A stretch of 64,000 nt of DNA from Paeniglutamicibacter cryotolerans (GCF_014190875.1 NZ_JACHVS010000001.1:372001-436000), one strand, 5' to 3'; counted from the first letter of the stretch, positions 45,572-56,273 are shown. Translations and numbers: made by a program. The notes: a model not told the origin generated them from the sequence alone.

Positions 45572-46323
45572 GGGTACTCGATCCGTCCACGGGCCGCCGC
45601 CAGGAGCCTCGCTGCCCAGAAGGCGTTGACCGACCACAGCACTGCGCCGGCCACCAGTGCCAGGCGTCCTGCTGGGTCGGTAACCAGCACGCCGACCGGG
45701 TTGGCGCCGGCCAGCTGGGCCATGCCCAGTCCGGCAACAGGCAGCCAGCCCAGCAGCTTCCGGGTAGAACGGGGGCCGGCCAGCGCCACGTCCAGCGCGC
45801 GTTCCCTGTCGGCGGCCGCCTCCAGCTGATCTGCCACGTGTTCGAGCAGCGTGGCGAGTGCGGCACCGCTGCTTTCGGAGAGTGAAACGCACCAGGTAAG
45901 CCGCCACCAGTATCCGGCGTAGGCTCCGGCGGCCCGGGCATGGGCGCTCAGGCCAGTCCCCGGGGAACGGCCCAGCGTGCGTGAGGTCCGGGCCAGCCGG
46001 CAGGCTGCGGCTATGTCAGCCGACGTGTGATCCTGCGGAACGGTACCGGTCCACACCGTTTCAAGCGTGGCGAAGGACCCGTCCAGGCTGCTGCCCGAGC
46101 GCAGCAGGGCAGCTAGCTGGCGGGTGAAGCGCACGTGGGCGTCGGGTGTCGCTGCGTTCCTGGTGGCCGGGCGCCACCGCCGCGGTATCGGCATTGAGCC
46201 GTGTCGGTCCACCGGATTCCGGTGCCGATCCGGGCTACGGGGCAGTGCCCGAGGGTTCCGGCCAAGCACCGTCAGCGATACTCCGGCCAGGGCCCCGGCC
46301 AGCAGCGCCATCACCACGGACAT
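45568..46323 (-). CDS. Type II secretion F-family membrane protein, TadB-like
   Basis: A 251-residue platform protein: N-terminal helix (about 2-20), a Pro/Arg-rich linker, a GspF domain (FTRQLAALLRSGSSLDGSFATLETVW, then WCVSLSESSGAALATLLEHVADQLEAAADRERALDVALAGPRSTRKLLGWLPVAGL) and two C-terminal hydrophobic helices. The pattern is typical of TadB/GspF. It overlaps tadA by 13 bases, so translation is coupled. Confidence 0.85.
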   Translation of the reverse strand: MSVVMALLAGALAGVSLTVLGRNPRALPRSPDRHRNPVDRHGSMPIPRRWRPATRNAATPDAHVRFTRQLAALLRSGSSLDGSFATLETVWTGTVPQDHTSADIAAACRLARTSRTLGRSPGTGLSAHARAAGAYAGYWWRLTWCVSLSESSGAALATLLEHVADQLEAAADRERALDVALAGPRSTRKLLGWLPVAGLGMAQLAGANPVGVLVTDPAGRLALVAGAVLWSVNAFWAARLLAAARGRIEYP

Positions 46324-47522
46324 GGCAGGTCCTTCGCCTCCAGCCTGTCGGTAAACCAGGACAGGCCGGGACCGGGCTGTGTCATCCCGGAGTCATCGAG
46401 CGTTGCTATCGTTTCGACGAGCATCGCACCGGAGCCATCGGGCAGCAGCCGGCCCAGCTGGACCGGGGCACGGTGCTGGCCCCGGCGTTCCATATGGATG
46501 AGCACGTCAAGGGCGCTGGTTGCCTGCAGCGCCGTGGCTGCTGGTTCGAGTCCGGCGAGCGCTCCCATGGCAGTCAGCCGGGCCGGGAGCGCGTGGATGG
46601 AGTTTGCGTGCACTGTCCCGCCGGCACCGTCGTGCCCGGTGTTCATGGCACCGAGGAACCCGCGCACCTCCGGACCCCGGCACTCACCGACCACCAGCCG
46701 GTCCGGCCGCATGCGCAGCGCCTGGCGCAAGAGCATGTCCAAGGTGACCACGCCGGCACCCTCGACGTTGCCCAGCCGGGTCTGCAGCCCGATCAGGTGC
46801 CGGTGCGGCGGGGTGAGTTCACAGGCGTCCTCCACCACGATGATGCGTTCGGTCCCGGGGACGGCCAGCAGCATCGCGGAGAGCAGCGTGGTCTTGCCGC
46901 TGCCGGTGCCGCCACAGATGAGGAAGTTCATCCGGGCACCGATGATCGCCTCCATGGCCTTCCTCCAGCGCGCATCGGCCAAGAGCTGGTGCAGGGTGCG
47001 GGTCTCGGGGTCTTGGATGCGGATGGAGAGCAACGGGCCTCCGGTGGACAACGGCGGCAGCAGGGCATGGATACGGTAGCGATCCAGCACCACGTCGGCG
47101 AAAGGTGCGGCGTCATCGAGCCGGCGCCCCCCGGCAGCCATCAGCCGCACTGCCAGTTCGCGGACGGCCGCCGGGGTCTCGAAACGGGTCCCGCTGCTGC
47201 GCAGCCCCGCGGGGCCATCGCACCATACCTCCCCGTGGGCATCGACCAGCACGTCGGTGGTGCCGGGGACATCGGCCAGGGACTGCAGCGGACCCAACCC
47301 GAGCATCGAATCCGAAAGGTCCCTGACCATGCGCACGGCACTGGAGGAACCAACCACCTGCCCCGATGCGTGGACGGCTGAGGCAAGGTCGGCGCCGGAG
47401 AGGCTTCCGGCCGATGCCAGTGCGCGGGTGCGCACCTCGGCGAGGACCCGCTCGTTGATGGCTTCCGGTGTGCCGGCGTTCGGTTCCTGCCAGCGCCGCC
47501 GTCCCGGTGGCCCGCCGCTCAT
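46311..47522 (-). CDS. Tad secretion ATPase TadA (CpaF-like)
   Basis: The hexameric motor that powers pilus assembly. The 403-residue protein has an N-terminal all-helical domain, then a RecA-like ATPase: Walker A ICGGTGSGKTTLLSAML, the Asp-box region VVEDACELTPPHRHLIGLQTR, Walker B DRLVVGECRGPE and the His-box GHDGAGGTVHANS. The start at ATG 47522 overlaps the preceding gene stop (ATGA). A longer frame toward 48071 is rejected because it lies within the upstream gene. Confidence 0.93.
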   Translation of the reverse strand: MSGGPPGRRRWQEPNAGTPEAINERVLAEVRTRALASAGSLSGADLASAVHASGQVVGSSSAVRMVRDLSDSMLGLGPLQSLADVPGTTDVLVDAHGEVWCDGPAGLRSSGTRFETPAAVRELAVRLMAAGGRRLDDAAPFADVVLDRYRIHALLPPLSTGGPLLSIRIQDPETRTLHQLLADARWRKAMEAIIGARMNFLICGGTGSGKTTLLSAMLLAVPGTERIIVVEDACELTPPHRHLIGLQTRLGNVEGAGVVTLDMLLRQALRMRPDRLVVGECRGPEVRGFLGAMNTGHDGAGGTVHANSIHALPARLTAMGALAGLEPAATALQATSALDVLIHMERRGQHRAPVQLGRLLPDGSGAMLVETIATLDDSGMTQPGPGLSWFTDRLEAKDLPCPW

Positions 47523-48793
47523 CTGCCAGCCGATCCATGGACGGCCAGGGGGCGCAGGCTTGCAGCCAGCCGGCGGTGGGCCAACACGCTCATCAGCCGC
47601 CCCTCCGCTGCCGCGCGTTCGATGTCCCGGCGCCGCCGCAGGTAGGCGAGCAGCGGCAGCCCGCAGGCCGTTGCCAGTTTGCGCGGATCGCTCCCGGGCT
47701 GCAGCGACCCGAGCACCACGGCGTTCCAGTGCGGAGTCCCGGTCCCGGGCAGGAGCGCCGGTACCGCTCCCTGGCGGGCCCCGATCACCGCGATGCCCAC
47801 ATCGCACAGGGCCAGGGTCCCGGGATCCAGGTCCGCCGTGCGCCCGCCATCGAGCACCACTACGTCGAAGATCCGGCGGGCGGCTGCGAGGACCTCGGGC
47901 AGTAGTGCCAGGTCGTTGCGGCCGAGGCCCGCGGCAGTGCGGGTCAGCACGGCCGTGCCCTGGGAAAGCGGGAGGATCTGGGCGAGCTGGGCCGGAGCGA
48001 GCCGCCCGCTGCTGCCCCGCACCTCCTCCCAGCCGATGCCATCGGGCACCGCTGGTTTGAGCCGTGGCCACAGCCCGGCACCCAATGCGTCCCCGTCCAC
48101 CAGCAGTACCCGGTCTCCGGCCAGCGTCCGGGCAGCGGCGGCGAGCACAGCCAGGGTGGTTGTTCCCACCCCGCCGCTGGTACCGGCGAACACCACAACA
48201 TGCCCGGTCCCGGCGCGTACACCGAGCTCGCCTAGGTATTCACCGAGCCAGGGCCCGGCAGCGGGAAGTACTGCAACCCGTGCCCCGGGCTGTGCTGCTG
48301 CTGCGCGCCACATGACATCCGTTGCCCCGGGGTGCCCCACCAGCACCACCGTTCCAGGCCCTCGGCCTGCTGTGCGCAGGGCCCCGGCCTGATCCGCCCC
48401 CAGCAACAGGATCGTGCCGGGCTCCTCGCGCTCGCCGGGTGGTGAGCCCGAGACCAGCAATTCGATGCCTGCGGCGGCGGCAATCAGCGCCACCGCATCG
48501 ATCAACACCGCATCGGTGCTCACCAGCACCGCCCGGCACCCGAAAGCCCGGACGGCATCGGACTCCCCGGGCCCAGCGGACTCCGGCCCGACAGCGGGAA
48601 CCGCGTCCACCGGCGGGGCTTCGGCCAACCTCGCCGTTGCTGCCGCCAGCGCCGGAAAGCGAGTGCGGTCCGGCCGGCGCTCCGGTTCCTGACGGGCATG
48701 TTCCTGCACGTTGTGGTCCTGGTGCCTGCTCTCCGCCCGCCGGAGCCGGGTCAGGGAGCCCGGACTGGCTACGAATCGTCGGGTTTCACTCAT
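47519..48793 (-). CDS. CpaE/Ssd-like MinD-type protein of the Tad locus
   Basis: A 424-residue protein with a disordered, charged N-terminus (about 1-80), a receiver-like fold (about 90-190) and a MinD/ParA-type ATPase domain. The P-loop is GTSGGVGTTTLAVLAAAA, a deviant Walker A without the signature lysine in KGG position, followed by LLVDGDALGAGLWPRL. In other bacteria CpaE localises the Tad apparatus; the mycobacterial homologue is called septum-site-determining protein (general knowledge). It is the first gene of the locus, divergent from the PolA-like gene with 123 bp between starts. Confidence 0.85.
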   Translation of the reverse strand: MSETRRFVASPGSLTRLRRAESRHQDHNVQEHARQEPERRPDRTRFPALAAATARLAEAPPVDAVPAVGPESAGPGESDAVRAFGCRAVLVSTDAVLIDAVALIAAAAGIELLVSGSPPGEREEPGTILLLGADQAGALRTAGRGPGTVVLVGHPGATDVMWRAAAAQPGARVAVLPAAGPWLGEYLGELGVRAGTGHVVVFAGTSGGVGTTTLAVLAAAARTLAGDRVLLVDGDALGAGLWPRLKPAVPDGIGWEEVRGSSGRLAPAQLAQILPLSQGTAVLTRTAAGLGRNDLALLPEVLAAARRIFDVVVLDGGRTADLDPGTLALCDVGIAVIGARQGAVPALLPGTGTPHWNAVVLGSLQPGSDPRKLATACGLPLLAYLRRRRDIERAAAEGRLMSVLAHRRLAASLRPLAVHGSAGR

Positions 48794-48916
48794 GCGCACC
48801 AGTGTGGCCCGCGCAGTGGCGGGCCGAACCGTCGGTGGGCAGCCCTGTGGATATCGTTTGCCGTGGCGCGTTCCCGGTGAGCGTCCGCCAGCGTCCGGGA
48901 CTGCGAGAATGGTCAG

Positions 48917-50623
48917 GTGCCCCGCTACGCCGTCCTGGCCACCCATTCCACCTCCCAGCCCGAGTCCGAGGCCGGTGCGGCCTCTGCCGTGCTCCAGCTC
49001 TTTAACGACGATGAACCGGCCGGCCCACCGCTGCTGGTCTTCGAGGGCCAGCTGCCCGCCGTGGTCGCCGATCTGGAGGCCCATTCCCCACGCTGGGTCA
49101 TGGACTCCACCGCGCATTGGTACCCGAAGCTGCTCGCCGCCGGGAGCGTGATCGAACGCGTCTGGGACCTCTCACTGTGCCGGATGATCCTGCGCAACAG
49201 CGCCTCCGCGCTGGCCACGCCCTACGTCAATGCGCTGCGCTCCACTCCCCCGGAACCGGCCGGGGCGCCGGCCCATGCGCTGCCCCCGCCCCGGGTCAGC
49301 GAGCACCAGGGACAGTTGTTTGCCGAACCCAAGGACGCTGCCGGCTCGCTCGAATCGGTGCTCGCGGAATTCGCCGACCAGCGCGCCGCCGTCCCGGACA
49401 CGCTTCCCGGGCGCCGGCTGCGGCTGCTGCTCGCGGCCGAATCGGCAGGTGCTTTGATAGCGGCGGAGATGGGCGCGAACGGTGTGCCCTGGGATGCCGA
49501 TGTACACCATGCCCAGCTGGAGTCCGAGCTCGGTCCACGTACCCCCGAGGGCACCCGCCCGCCGAAAATGGAGGAGCTCGCCGCCGAACTGCGCACGCTG
49601 CTCAACTCCCCGGCGCTGAACCCCGATTCGCAGCAGGAACTGCTGCGCGCGCTGCACCGGGCCGGGATCGAGGCGACCAGCACCCGGCAATGGGAGCTGG
49701 AGGAGCTCAAACACCCGGTCATCACCCCGCTGCTGCGCTACAAGAAGCTCTCGCGGCTGGCCAGCACCAACGGCTATGCCTGGGTGGATGCGTGGATCAC
49801 CGGTGGGCGCTTCCGCCCCGAATACGTGGTCGGCGGCGTGGTCACCGGTCGCTGGGCCTCGCGCGGCGGCGGCGCGCTGCAGATCCCGCACACCATCAGG
49901 GACGCCGCCCGCGCCGAGGACGGCCATGTGCTGGTCGTCGCGGATGCCGCCCAGCTTGAGCCCCGGATCCTTGCGGTGCTGGCCCGCGACGCGAAGCTTG
50001 CTGATGCCGCCCGCGGCCGTGACCTCTATCAGGGCATCGCCGACCTGGGCTTCGGCGGGGACCGGGCACATGCGAAGATTGCGATGCTCGGTGCGATGTA
50101 TGGGGCGACCACCGGCGAATCCGGCCGGCTGCTGCCACAGCTGGCTCGCACCTTCCCCGACGCTGTGGCCCTGGTGGAGGCCGCGGCGCGGACCGGGGAG
50201 GCGGGAGGATCCGTGTCGTCGTTCCTGGGTCGCGGATCACCGGAGCCATCGGCCGACTGGAAGCGCTCGCAGCGCGCCGATTCTGCCGAGGCCCAGCGTG
50301 CTGCAGATGCGGCAGCGCGTTCACGCGGGCGCTTTACCCGGAACTTCGTGGTCCAGTCCACAGCGGCCGAATGGGCGCTGTGCTGGCTCGGCGAACTGCG
50401 CCGGGCTCTGAACGCTGCGAAGGCCGAGGGCACCGACCTGGGTCAGATGGTGATGTTCCTGCACGACGAGGTCATGCTGCACGTACCCGAACAGCATGCG
50501 CAGCGGGCGGCCGAACTCATCGAGGCGAGCGCGCGGGCAGCGGCCGAGCTGCTGTTCGGCTCGGTCCCGGTGGACTTCCCGGTCGGCATCGCCATCGTGA
50601 AATCCTATGCCGACGCCAAATAG
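48917..50623 (+). CDS. PolA-like 3'-5' exonuclease/DNA polymerase
   Basis: A 568-residue family A polymerase-like protein. The polymerase motifs are motif [17 protein letters not shown], motif [20 protein letters not shown] and motif [10 protein letters not shown]. Motif A has Ala-Ala where most enzymes have Tyr-Ser; the metal-binding aspartates are kept in motifs A and C. The N-terminal 200 residues correspond to a reduced exonuclease domain. This form is widespread in actinobacteria; its cellular task is unknown, probably repair. GTG 48917 is the start. Confidence 0.88.
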   Translation: MPRYAVLATHSTSQPESEAGAASAVLQLFNDDEPAGPPLLVFEGQLPAVVADLEAHSPRWVMDSTAHWYPKLLAAGSVIERVWDLSLCRMILRNSASALATPYVNALRSTPPEPAGAPAHALPPPRVSEHQGQLFAEPKDAAGSLESVLAEFADQRAAVPDTLPGRRLRLLLAAESAGALIAAEMGANGVPWDADVHHAQLESELGPRTPEGTRPPKMEELAAELRTLLNSPALNPDSQQELLRALHRAGIEATSTRQWELEELKHPVITPLLRYKKLSRLASTNGYAWVDAWITGGRFRPEYVVGGVVTGRWASRGGGALQIPHTIRDAARAEDGHVLVVADAAQLEPRILAVLARDAKLADAARGRDLYQGIADLGFGGDRAHAKIAMLGAMYGATTGESGRLLPQLARTFPDAVALVEAAARTGEAGGSVSSFLGRGSPEPSADWKRSQRADSAEAQRAADAAARSRGRFTRNFVVQSTAAEWALCWLGELRRALNAAKAEGTDLGQMVMFLHDEVMLHVPEQHAQRAAELIEASARAAAELLFGSVPVDFPVGIAIVKSYADAK

Positions 50624-50629
50624 CCCCGG

Positions 50630-50889
50630 CCGGGGCCGGTAACTCGCCGGCCGAGGTGCTCCCCGCCGCCTTCGACCGGTTGGACATCGAGACGGGCGTC
50701 GATGTGCAGTGCCATGCCGGGGTCTACTCGTCATTCCTGATCCATGCCGAACGCGCAGTCGACCGCTACGGCGTACCCGCCTGGAAGATCCTCGAGGAAA
50801 TCGGCAAGGCCGGATACGTAGGGGGCCAGGAGGACATGATCGTGGATGTCGCTGTGCAGCTCGCCGCGGAACCGGGCAGCAGAGTCTGA
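50630..50889 (+). pseudogene. Remnant of a 4-hydroxy-2-oxovalerate aldolase
   Basis: Reads as the C-terminal part of the DmpG/BphI family: [25 protein letters not shown], then after a gap [47 protein letters not shown]. Roughly 35 residues that normally lie between these segments are absent, and the catalytic TIM-barrel N-terminus is missing. It starts immediately after the PolA-like stop. The full enzyme works in aromatic meta-cleavage pathways; no partner acetaldehyde dehydrogenase is visible here. It is clearly a broken relic. Confidence 0.75.
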
Positions 50890-50932
50890 GCGGTCGAAAC
50901 GTATGACGGCCCGCGGGGCGGGAACGCACGCT

Positions 50933-51673
50933 TCAGGGCCGCGTGAAGCCGATCTTGCGCTCGATGGTGGCATCCCAGGGCAGCGTCCAGCCCAGGTCGT
51001 TGAATAGCCGGTCCAGCACTATGGCGGTGAAGCCCCAGATGAAACCGCCGGCAACGGCGAACGCCGGGGAGGAAAAACGCTGCCCGTCGCGTTCCACGAC
51101 GGCGGAAACCCGGTTGGCCGGATCCAACAGGTCGGCTACCGGCGTGCGGAAAACGGTGGAAGATTCGCCCGGGTCCACGGCGAAGACCTCCGACTCTCGG
51201 GCCCACCAGCCGATCACCGGGGTGACCAAGAAGTTCGTGACCGGCAGTTCGGCGTCGGGCAGCACGCCCAGCAGCTGCACGCCGTCGGGATCCAGCCCGG
51301 TCTCCTCGACCGCCTCGCGCAAGGCGGCGGCGGAGGGGCTGGCATCGGTGTCATCGATCTTGCCGCCCGGGAAGGCGATCTGCCCCGGGTGCTTGCGCAG
51401 CGTGTCGGCGCGTTGGACGAACAAAACGTCCAGATCGCTGGGCACGGTGGGTGCCGGATTTGCAGCGGGCACCTCATCGAGCCGACCGAAGAGGATCAGC
51501 ACTGCGGCGGGCCGGGCCAGGGCATGGTCCATCGAGTTGAAAACCCAGGTTTCGGGCATCTTCGTCACCACGGCCGTGGTGGCCGAGCTGATGCTGACCG
51601 CTGCCGCGTCGCCCGCTGCCTTCCCGACGCCGTGGCGGGCGATGACCGCCAACAGCTGATCGCGCGCACTCAT
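50933..51673 (-). CDS. CoA-pyrophosphatase-type NUDIX hydrolase
   Basis: A 246-residue NUDIX hydrolase. The NUDIX box is readable as [27 protein letters not shown] (about residues 110-136) and is preceded by the UPF0035-type segment [13 protein letters not shown] that marks the CoA/ADP-ribose-like NUDT7/CoAse group. The likely reaction is cleavage of CoA or acyl-CoA to phosphopantetheine (family inference). The start overlaps the nth stop (ATGA at 51670-51673). Confidence 0.87.
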   Translation of the reverse strand: MSARDQLLAVIARHGVGKAAGDAAAVSISSATTAVVTKMPETWVFNSMDHALARPAAVLILFGRLDEVPAANPAPTVPSDLDVLFVQRADTLRKHPGQIAFPGGKIDDTDASPSAAALREAVEETGLDPDGVQLLGVLPDAELPVTNFLVTPVIGWWARESEVFAVDPGESSTVFRTPVADLLDPANRVSAVVERDGQRFSSPAFAVAGGFIWGFTAIVLDRLFNDLGWTLPWDATIERKIGFTRP

Positions 51674-52467
51674 GCCTCGAGTCCGTATCCGCGCATCCGG
51701 AGCTGGGCCCGGGTCTCCCCGGCCAGCATCAGCGCATGCAGTTCCTCGCGGCCGGGCGCCATCTCGTACTTGAGCAGCTTGGCTGCCTTCAGCGGATCGG
51801 TTTCACCCTCGCCGTAGGAGGGGCAGAGCGTGGCGATCGGGCAGGCCCCGCAAGCGGGGTTGCGCGCGTGGCAGACCCGCCGACCATGGAAGACCACGTG
51901 GTGCGAGAGCATGGTCCAGTCGCGCTTCTCGAAAAGTTCACCGACCGCATGTTCGACCTTCACCGGGTCCGTTTCGCCTGTCCAGCCCAAGCGCCGCGAC
52001 AAGCGCAGGAAGTGCGTGTCCACGGTGATGCCCGGGACGCCGAAGGCGTTGCCCAGGACCACGTTTGCCGTCTTGCGTCCGACACCTGCCAACGTCACCA
52101 GGTCCTCGAGCCGTCCCGGAACCTCGCCATCGTATTCGTCGGCCAGGCGCCGGGAGAGGGCGATCAGGTTATCGGCCTTGGCCCGGTAGAAACCGGTGGG
52201 CCTGATGATCTCCTGCAGTTCCAGGGCCGAGGCCTCGCTCATCGCCCGGGCATCCGGGTAGGCGGCGAAGAGCGCAGGGGTGATCGAGTTGACCCGCACG
52301 TCGGTGGTCTGCGCCGAGAGTACGGTGGCGACGACCAGCTCGAAGGGGTTGTTGAAGTCCAGCTCCGGCACTGCGTACGGGTAGGCCTGCCCCAACGCCC
52401 GGTTGATCTTCCGGGCCCGGCGTTTGAGCCCGAGCTCGGTTTCGCCGTTAGCCACGTTCGATGTCAT
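51670..52467 (-). CDS. nth: Endonuclease III
   Basis: A base-excision repair glycosylase/AP lyase for oxidised pyrimidines. The 265-residue protein shows [11 protein letters not shown] (active-site approach), the helix-hairpin-helix [18 protein letters not shown] with the catalytic Lys, [14 protein letters not shown] with the catalytic Asp, and the iron-sulfur cluster [17 protein letters not shown] (Cys-X7-Cys-X2-Cys-X5-Cys as seen). The start overlaps the preceding gene by 20 bases. Crp, Nth, NUDIX and MarP genes often cluster in actinobacteria; here crp and marP are 11 kb away. Confidence 0.94.
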   Translation of the reverse strand: MTSNVANGETELGLKRRARKINRALGQAYPYAVPELDFNNPFELVVATVLSAQTTDVRVNSITPALFAAYPDARAMSEASALELQEIIRPTGFYRAKADNLIALSRRLADEYDGEVPGRLEDLVTLAGVGRKTANVVLGNAFGVPGITVDTHFLRLSRRLGWTGETDPVKVEHAVGELFEKRDWTMLSHHVVFHGRRVCHARNPACGACPIATLCPSYGEGETDPLKAAKLLKYEMAPGREELHALMLAGETRAQLRMRGYGLEA

Positions 52468-53866
52468 TCAGCTCGCGCAGCACGCCGAGCTTCCCGTCTG
52501 CATCCTGGACGACGAATTCATGTCCGCGGTCCTCGAGCGCCAGCACCCAGCCACCGGGGTGGATCTCGAACGCCGGTGCGCCCGTGGCCTCGTTGTATAC
52601 GGTCCGGGTCTCCAGCACGGCGAACCAGAACGCCTGCGGACGGGCATCCCCGGGGTGCGTGGCACCGAACGCCTCGGGCTCCTGCGCCACCACCGGGGCC
52701 TGCTCCAGCTTCTCTTCCAGTTCGATGCGGGAGAACGCGGCCGTGGGTGCCGGAGCGGAGGCGATCGGGTGGGCGGATGTCGCGGGGGCCTCATCGCCCG
52801 GCGCCTGTACGGGGGCCTCGATGACCTCGTCAACGGGCGCTGCCGCGGTCTCGGCGGGTTCCTCGATGGGTTCCTCCATGGGTTCCCCGACGAGCGACCC
52901 GGGCTCGGGTTCAGTGACCGTTTCCGGCTCCGCCGGGGCGGCGGCCTCGGGTGCCGCCTCGGCATCGACCTCGGTTTCGACCGGCTTCGCCGCGCTGGCA
53001 GTCGCCGACGGCCATTCGTACCGGGCCACCGGCTTCGGGTCCTCCGCAGCAGCGACCGATGCAGCGGCAGCGGCCGCAGCTGCTCGGGCGATGGCCGGGT
53101 TCGGCGCCATGATGTTGCCCGGTTCCGGCGCGTCGACGATGTCCGCCAGTTCCGCGTCGTCCTCGACGTGCAGGCCGGTCGGAACCACTTCTCCCACCAT
53201 GACATCGGCCACCGGGAGCACTGCCACCACGGCAGCCACCTCGGGCGCCGGCTCGGGCGCGAACCCAACCACCTCGGCCTCGGCCACCGGTGCCACCGGA
53301 GTCGCTTCTTCCTGCGGGGACGGTGCTGCCTCGGCAGCAGGCACAGTGGCAGCGGCGGTTTCGGTTGCTGCGGCAGCCGTCCGGAGGACATCGCGGGTGA
53401 GCAGGTGTCCCTGCCCCGGGGCGAAGTCGGCGGCGAACGGCTTGATGAACGGTGCAAGCGTCGTGGCGGTCAGCAGTGCCAGCGAGCCGATCAGCGCCAC
53501 CAGGAAGGCCGGGGTAAACGTGGCGACCACGGCGAAGAAGAAGTAGCCGGTACCCAGCATCCCGATGACCGAGCCGATCTGGTCCAGTGTCTGGGAGCCG
53601 ACGCGCAGCGACGTGCGTCCGGCGAAGCGGCGCCAGGCGAAGGCCCCGCCCAGCACGATCGGCAGCACCAGGGTGATGAGCGGGTAGAAGAACCCGCCCG
53701 GCAGCATCCACAGGTTGGAGAAGTAGCCGCCGACCATCAGGATCGGGATCAGCGACCCGATCAGGATGAGCAGCGCCCCTGCGGCCGCGAGCGTGTCACG
53801 CAGGGTCAGCGGGCCCAGTATCGCCTTGGCGACGCCCTCGGTTGATTCGACGCTGCTGTTGTTCAT
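52448..53866 (-). CDS. Ala/Pro/Glu-rich membrane protein of unknown function
   Basis: A 472-residue protein in three parts. Residues 20-150 contain four hydrophobic helices. Residues 160-395 form a long low-complexity cytoplasmic or external stretch rich in Ala, Pro, Glu and Val. The last 70 residues form a compact folded unit ([75 protein letters not shown] region) with a conserved look. I do not recognise the family. It overlaps the nth start by 20 bases and is probably cotranscribed with nth and the NUDIX gene. Confidence 0.7.
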   Translation of the reverse strand: MNNSSVESTEGVAKAILGPLTLRDTLAAAGALLILIGSLIPILMVGGYFSNLWMLPGGFFYPLITLVLPIVLGGAFAWRRFAGRTSLRVGSQTLDQIGSVIGMLGTGYFFFAVVATFTPAFLVALIGSLALLTATTLAPFIKPFAADFAPGQGHLLTRDVLRTAAAATETAAATVPAAEAAPSPQEEATPVAPVAEAEVVGFAPEPAPEVAAVVAVLPVADVMVGEVVPTGLHVEDDAELADIVDAPEPGNIMAPNPAIARAAAAAAAASVAAAEDPKPVARYEWPSATASAAKPVETEVDAEAAPEAAAPAEPETVTEPEPGSLVGEPMEEPIEEPAETAAAPVDEVIEAPVQAPGDEAPATSAHPIASAPAPTAAFSRIELEEKLEQAPVVAQEPEAFGATHPGDARPQAFWFAVLETRTVYNEATGAPAFEIHPGGWVLALEDRGHEFVVQDADGKLGVLRELNDIERG

Positions 53867-54110
53867 GATCCGCCCTGTTCCTTTCCGCGTCCCCGGAGGG
53901 TTCCGGGGCCAGACAGTTAACTACGCCTTCAGCCTATCTGTGCCCCGCCACCGGTGGATATGCACCACCCCGGTGACGTGCCCCTCAACGTCGTTGGCCC
54001 CGTCAACGCGATGCCCGCACCAAGCGCCCAACGCCCAACCGTTCACCGCATTTCTGCCACCCCCGGACCCCGCGTCCCGTGATCATCGACACGAGGCGTC
54101 CCCAATTCGA

Positions 54111-54126
54111 TGTAATCTGACTCACA
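54111..54126. promoter_or_regulatory. Candidate Crp-type operator upstream of acs
   Basis: TGTAATCTGACTCACA differs from the Crp/GlxR consensus TGTGA-N6-TCACA at one position (fourth base A for G). It lies 33 bp upstream of the acs start codon. Acetate genes are known Crp/GlxR targets in actinobacteria, so control by the Crp-family protein at the end of this window is plausible. Confidence 0.55.
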
Positions 54127-54159
54127 GGAAAACATTGCCGTTGGAAGGGAAACACCCCC

Positions 54160-56145
54160 GTGTCGGAAAGCCACACCCCCACACTCGATAACCTCTCGCA
54201 CGAGTCACGCAAGTTCGCGCCCAGCGCCGAATTCGCCGCCCATGCCATAGCGAAGCAGGACCGCTACGATGCCGCGGCCGCCGACCGCCTGGGCTACTGG
54301 GCCGGCCAGGCCCGTTCCGTGTTGACCTGGGACACCGATTTCACGCAAACGCTCGACTGGTCCGCCGCGCCGGTGGCGAACTGGTTTGTCGGCGGCAAGC
54401 TCAACGCCGCGTACAACGCCCTGGACCGCCACGTCGAAAACGGACTCGGCGAGCGCGTGGCCATCCATTTCGAGGGCGAGCCGGGCGACACCCGCAGCTA
54501 TACCTACGCCCAGCTCACCACCGCGGTGAAGCAGGCGGCCAACGCGTTCGAGTCCCTCGGCGTGGCCAAGGGCGACCGCGTCGCCGTCTACCTGCCGATG
54601 ATCCCCGAAGCCGTCATCACCATGCTGGCCTGCGCCCGCATCGGCGCCATCCATTCGGTGGTCTTCGGCGGCTTCTCCGCGGACGCGCTGCGCTCGCGCA
54701 TCGACGACGCACAGGCCAAGCTCGTGGTCACGGCGGACGGCACCTACCGCCGCAACAAGCCCTCGGCACTGAAGCCGGCGGTCGACGCGGCGCTGGCGGC
54801 ACCGGGCCACAGCGTTCAGAACGTGCTCGTGGTCAAGCGCAACGGCCAGGACGTTCAATGGACCGAGGGCCTGGACAAGTGGTGGTCCGATGTCGTCGAG
54901 ACAGCTGACACCGAGCACACGGCGGTCGCCCACGATTCCGAGCACCCGCTGTTCGTGCTCTACACCTCCGGTACCACCGGCAAGCCCAAGGGGATCGTGC
55001 ACACCACGGGCGGCTACCTGGTCCAGGGCGCTGTCACCCACCGCGACACCTTCGACCTGCACCCGGAAACCGACGTGTTCTGGTGCACCGCCGACATCGG
55101 CTGGGTCACCGGCCACTCGTACGTCACCTATGCCCCGCTGATCAACGGCGCCACCCAGGTGATGTACGAGGGAACCCCGGACACTCCCCATCAGGGCCGC
55201 TGGTGGGAGATCGTTCAGAAGTACGGGGTCACCATCCTGTACACGGCGCCCACGGCGATCCGCACGTTCATGAAGTGGGGACGCTCCATCCCGGATTCCT
55301 TCGACCTCTCCTCGCTGCGCGTGCTCGGTTCCGTCGGCGAATCCATCAACCCCGAGGCGTGGATGTGGTACCGCGACGTGATCGGGACCAACGCCGGCAA
55401 AAACGGCGAGCGCAAGGAGCACCCGGCCCCGATCGTGGACACCTGGTGGCAGACCGAGACCGGCGCGCACATGATCGCCCCGCTGCCCGGCTTGACAGTG
55501 ACCAAGCCGGGTTCGGCCCAGGTTCCGGTCCCCGGCATCGTCGTGGACGTGGTCGACGAGGCCGGCGTCTCGGTTGCCAATGGCGAGGGCGGCTACCTGG
55601 TCGTCCGCGAGCCGTGGCCGGGTATGCTGCGCGGCATTTGGGGTGACATGGACCGCTACCGGGAGACCTACTGGTCACGTTTCGAGGGCATGTACTTCGC
55701 CGGCGACGGCGCCAAGCGCGACGAGGAAGGGGACATCTGGCTGCTGGGCCGCGTCGATGACGTGATGAACGTATCCGGGCACCGCCTGTCCACCACCGAG
55801 ATCGAATCCTCGCTGGTTGCCCACCCGCTGGTTGCCGAGGCGGCAGTGGTCGGCGCGAAGGACGAGACCACCGGCGAGGCCGTTGTCGCGTTCGTGATCC
55901 TGCAGATTGAACCCGAAGCAGGCGTGGACCCGGTTGAGGTGCTGCGCGCCCACGTCGGCAAGGAGATCGGCCCGATTGCCAAGCCGCGCACCATCCTGGT
56001 GGTCCAGGAGCTGCCCAAGACCCGTTCGGGCAAGATCATGCGCCGTCTGCTCAAGGACGTGGCCGAGGGCCGCGAGGTCGGCGACGCCACGACGCTGGCC
56101 GACAACACGGTGATGGCCCAGATCGTCGAGTCGATGCGCAAGTAG
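54160..56145 (+). CDS. acs: Acetyl-CoA synthetase
   Basis: Converts acetate, ATP and CoA to acetyl-CoA. The 661-residue protein has the ANL motifs: [20 protein letters not shown] (phosphate loop), [10 protein letters not shown] (A5), a [15 protein letters not shown] hinge and the C-terminal [14 protein letters not shown], whose Lys is the usual acetylation target controlled by deacetylases. GTG 54160 is preceded by GGAAGGGA. A Crp-type palindrome is upstream, and a strong hairpin follows the gene. Confidence 0.95.
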   Translation: MSESHTPTLDNLSHESRKFAPSAEFAAHAIAKQDRYDAAAADRLGYWAGQARSVLTWDTDFTQTLDWSAAPVANWFVGGKLNAAYNALDRHVENGLGERVAIHFEGEPGDTRSYTYAQLTTAVKQAANAFESLGVAKGDRVAVYLPMIPEAVITMLACARIGAIHSVVFGGFSADALRSRIDDAQAKLVVTADGTYRRNKPSALKPAVDAALAAPGHSVQNVLVVKRNGQDVQWTEGLDKWWSDVVETADTEHTAVAHDSEHPLFVLYTSGTTGKPKGIVHTTGGYLVQGAVTHRDTFDLHPETDVFWCTADIGWVTGHSYVTYAPLINGATQVMYEGTPDTPHQGRWWEIVQKYGVTILYTAPTAIRTFMKWGRSIPDSFDLSSLRVLGSVGESINPEAWMWYRDVIGTNAGKNGERKEHPAPIVDTWWQTETGAHMIAPLPGLTVTKPGSAQVPVPGIVVDVVDEAGVSVANGEGGYLVVREPWPGMLRGIWGDMDRYRETYWSRFEGMYFAGDGAKRDEEGDIWLLGRVDDVMNVSGHRLSTTEIESSLVAHPLVAEAAVVGAKDETTGEAVVAFVILQIEPEAGVDPVEVLRAHVGKEIGPIAKPRTILVVQELPKTRSGKIMRRLLKDVAEGREVGDATTLADNTVMAQIVESMRK

Positions 56146-56178
56146 CCCTGCCTGCGGCGACTCCGCGTGCCTCACGGC

Positions 56179-56229
56179 CGGCCCGGTCCCGGAACCCCTT
56201 GATCGGAAAGGGGCTCCCGGACCGGGCCG
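56179..56229 (+). terminator. acs terminator hairpin
   Basis: CGGCCCGGTCC (56179-56189) pairs perfectly with GGACCGGGCCG (56219-56229), with additional pairing inside (CCC/GGG). Weak T content follows. Confidence 0.75.
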
Positions 56230-56273
56230 TTACATTCGGGCACCGAGGGGCGCCGTTGTGTTTTAGTTGAACC

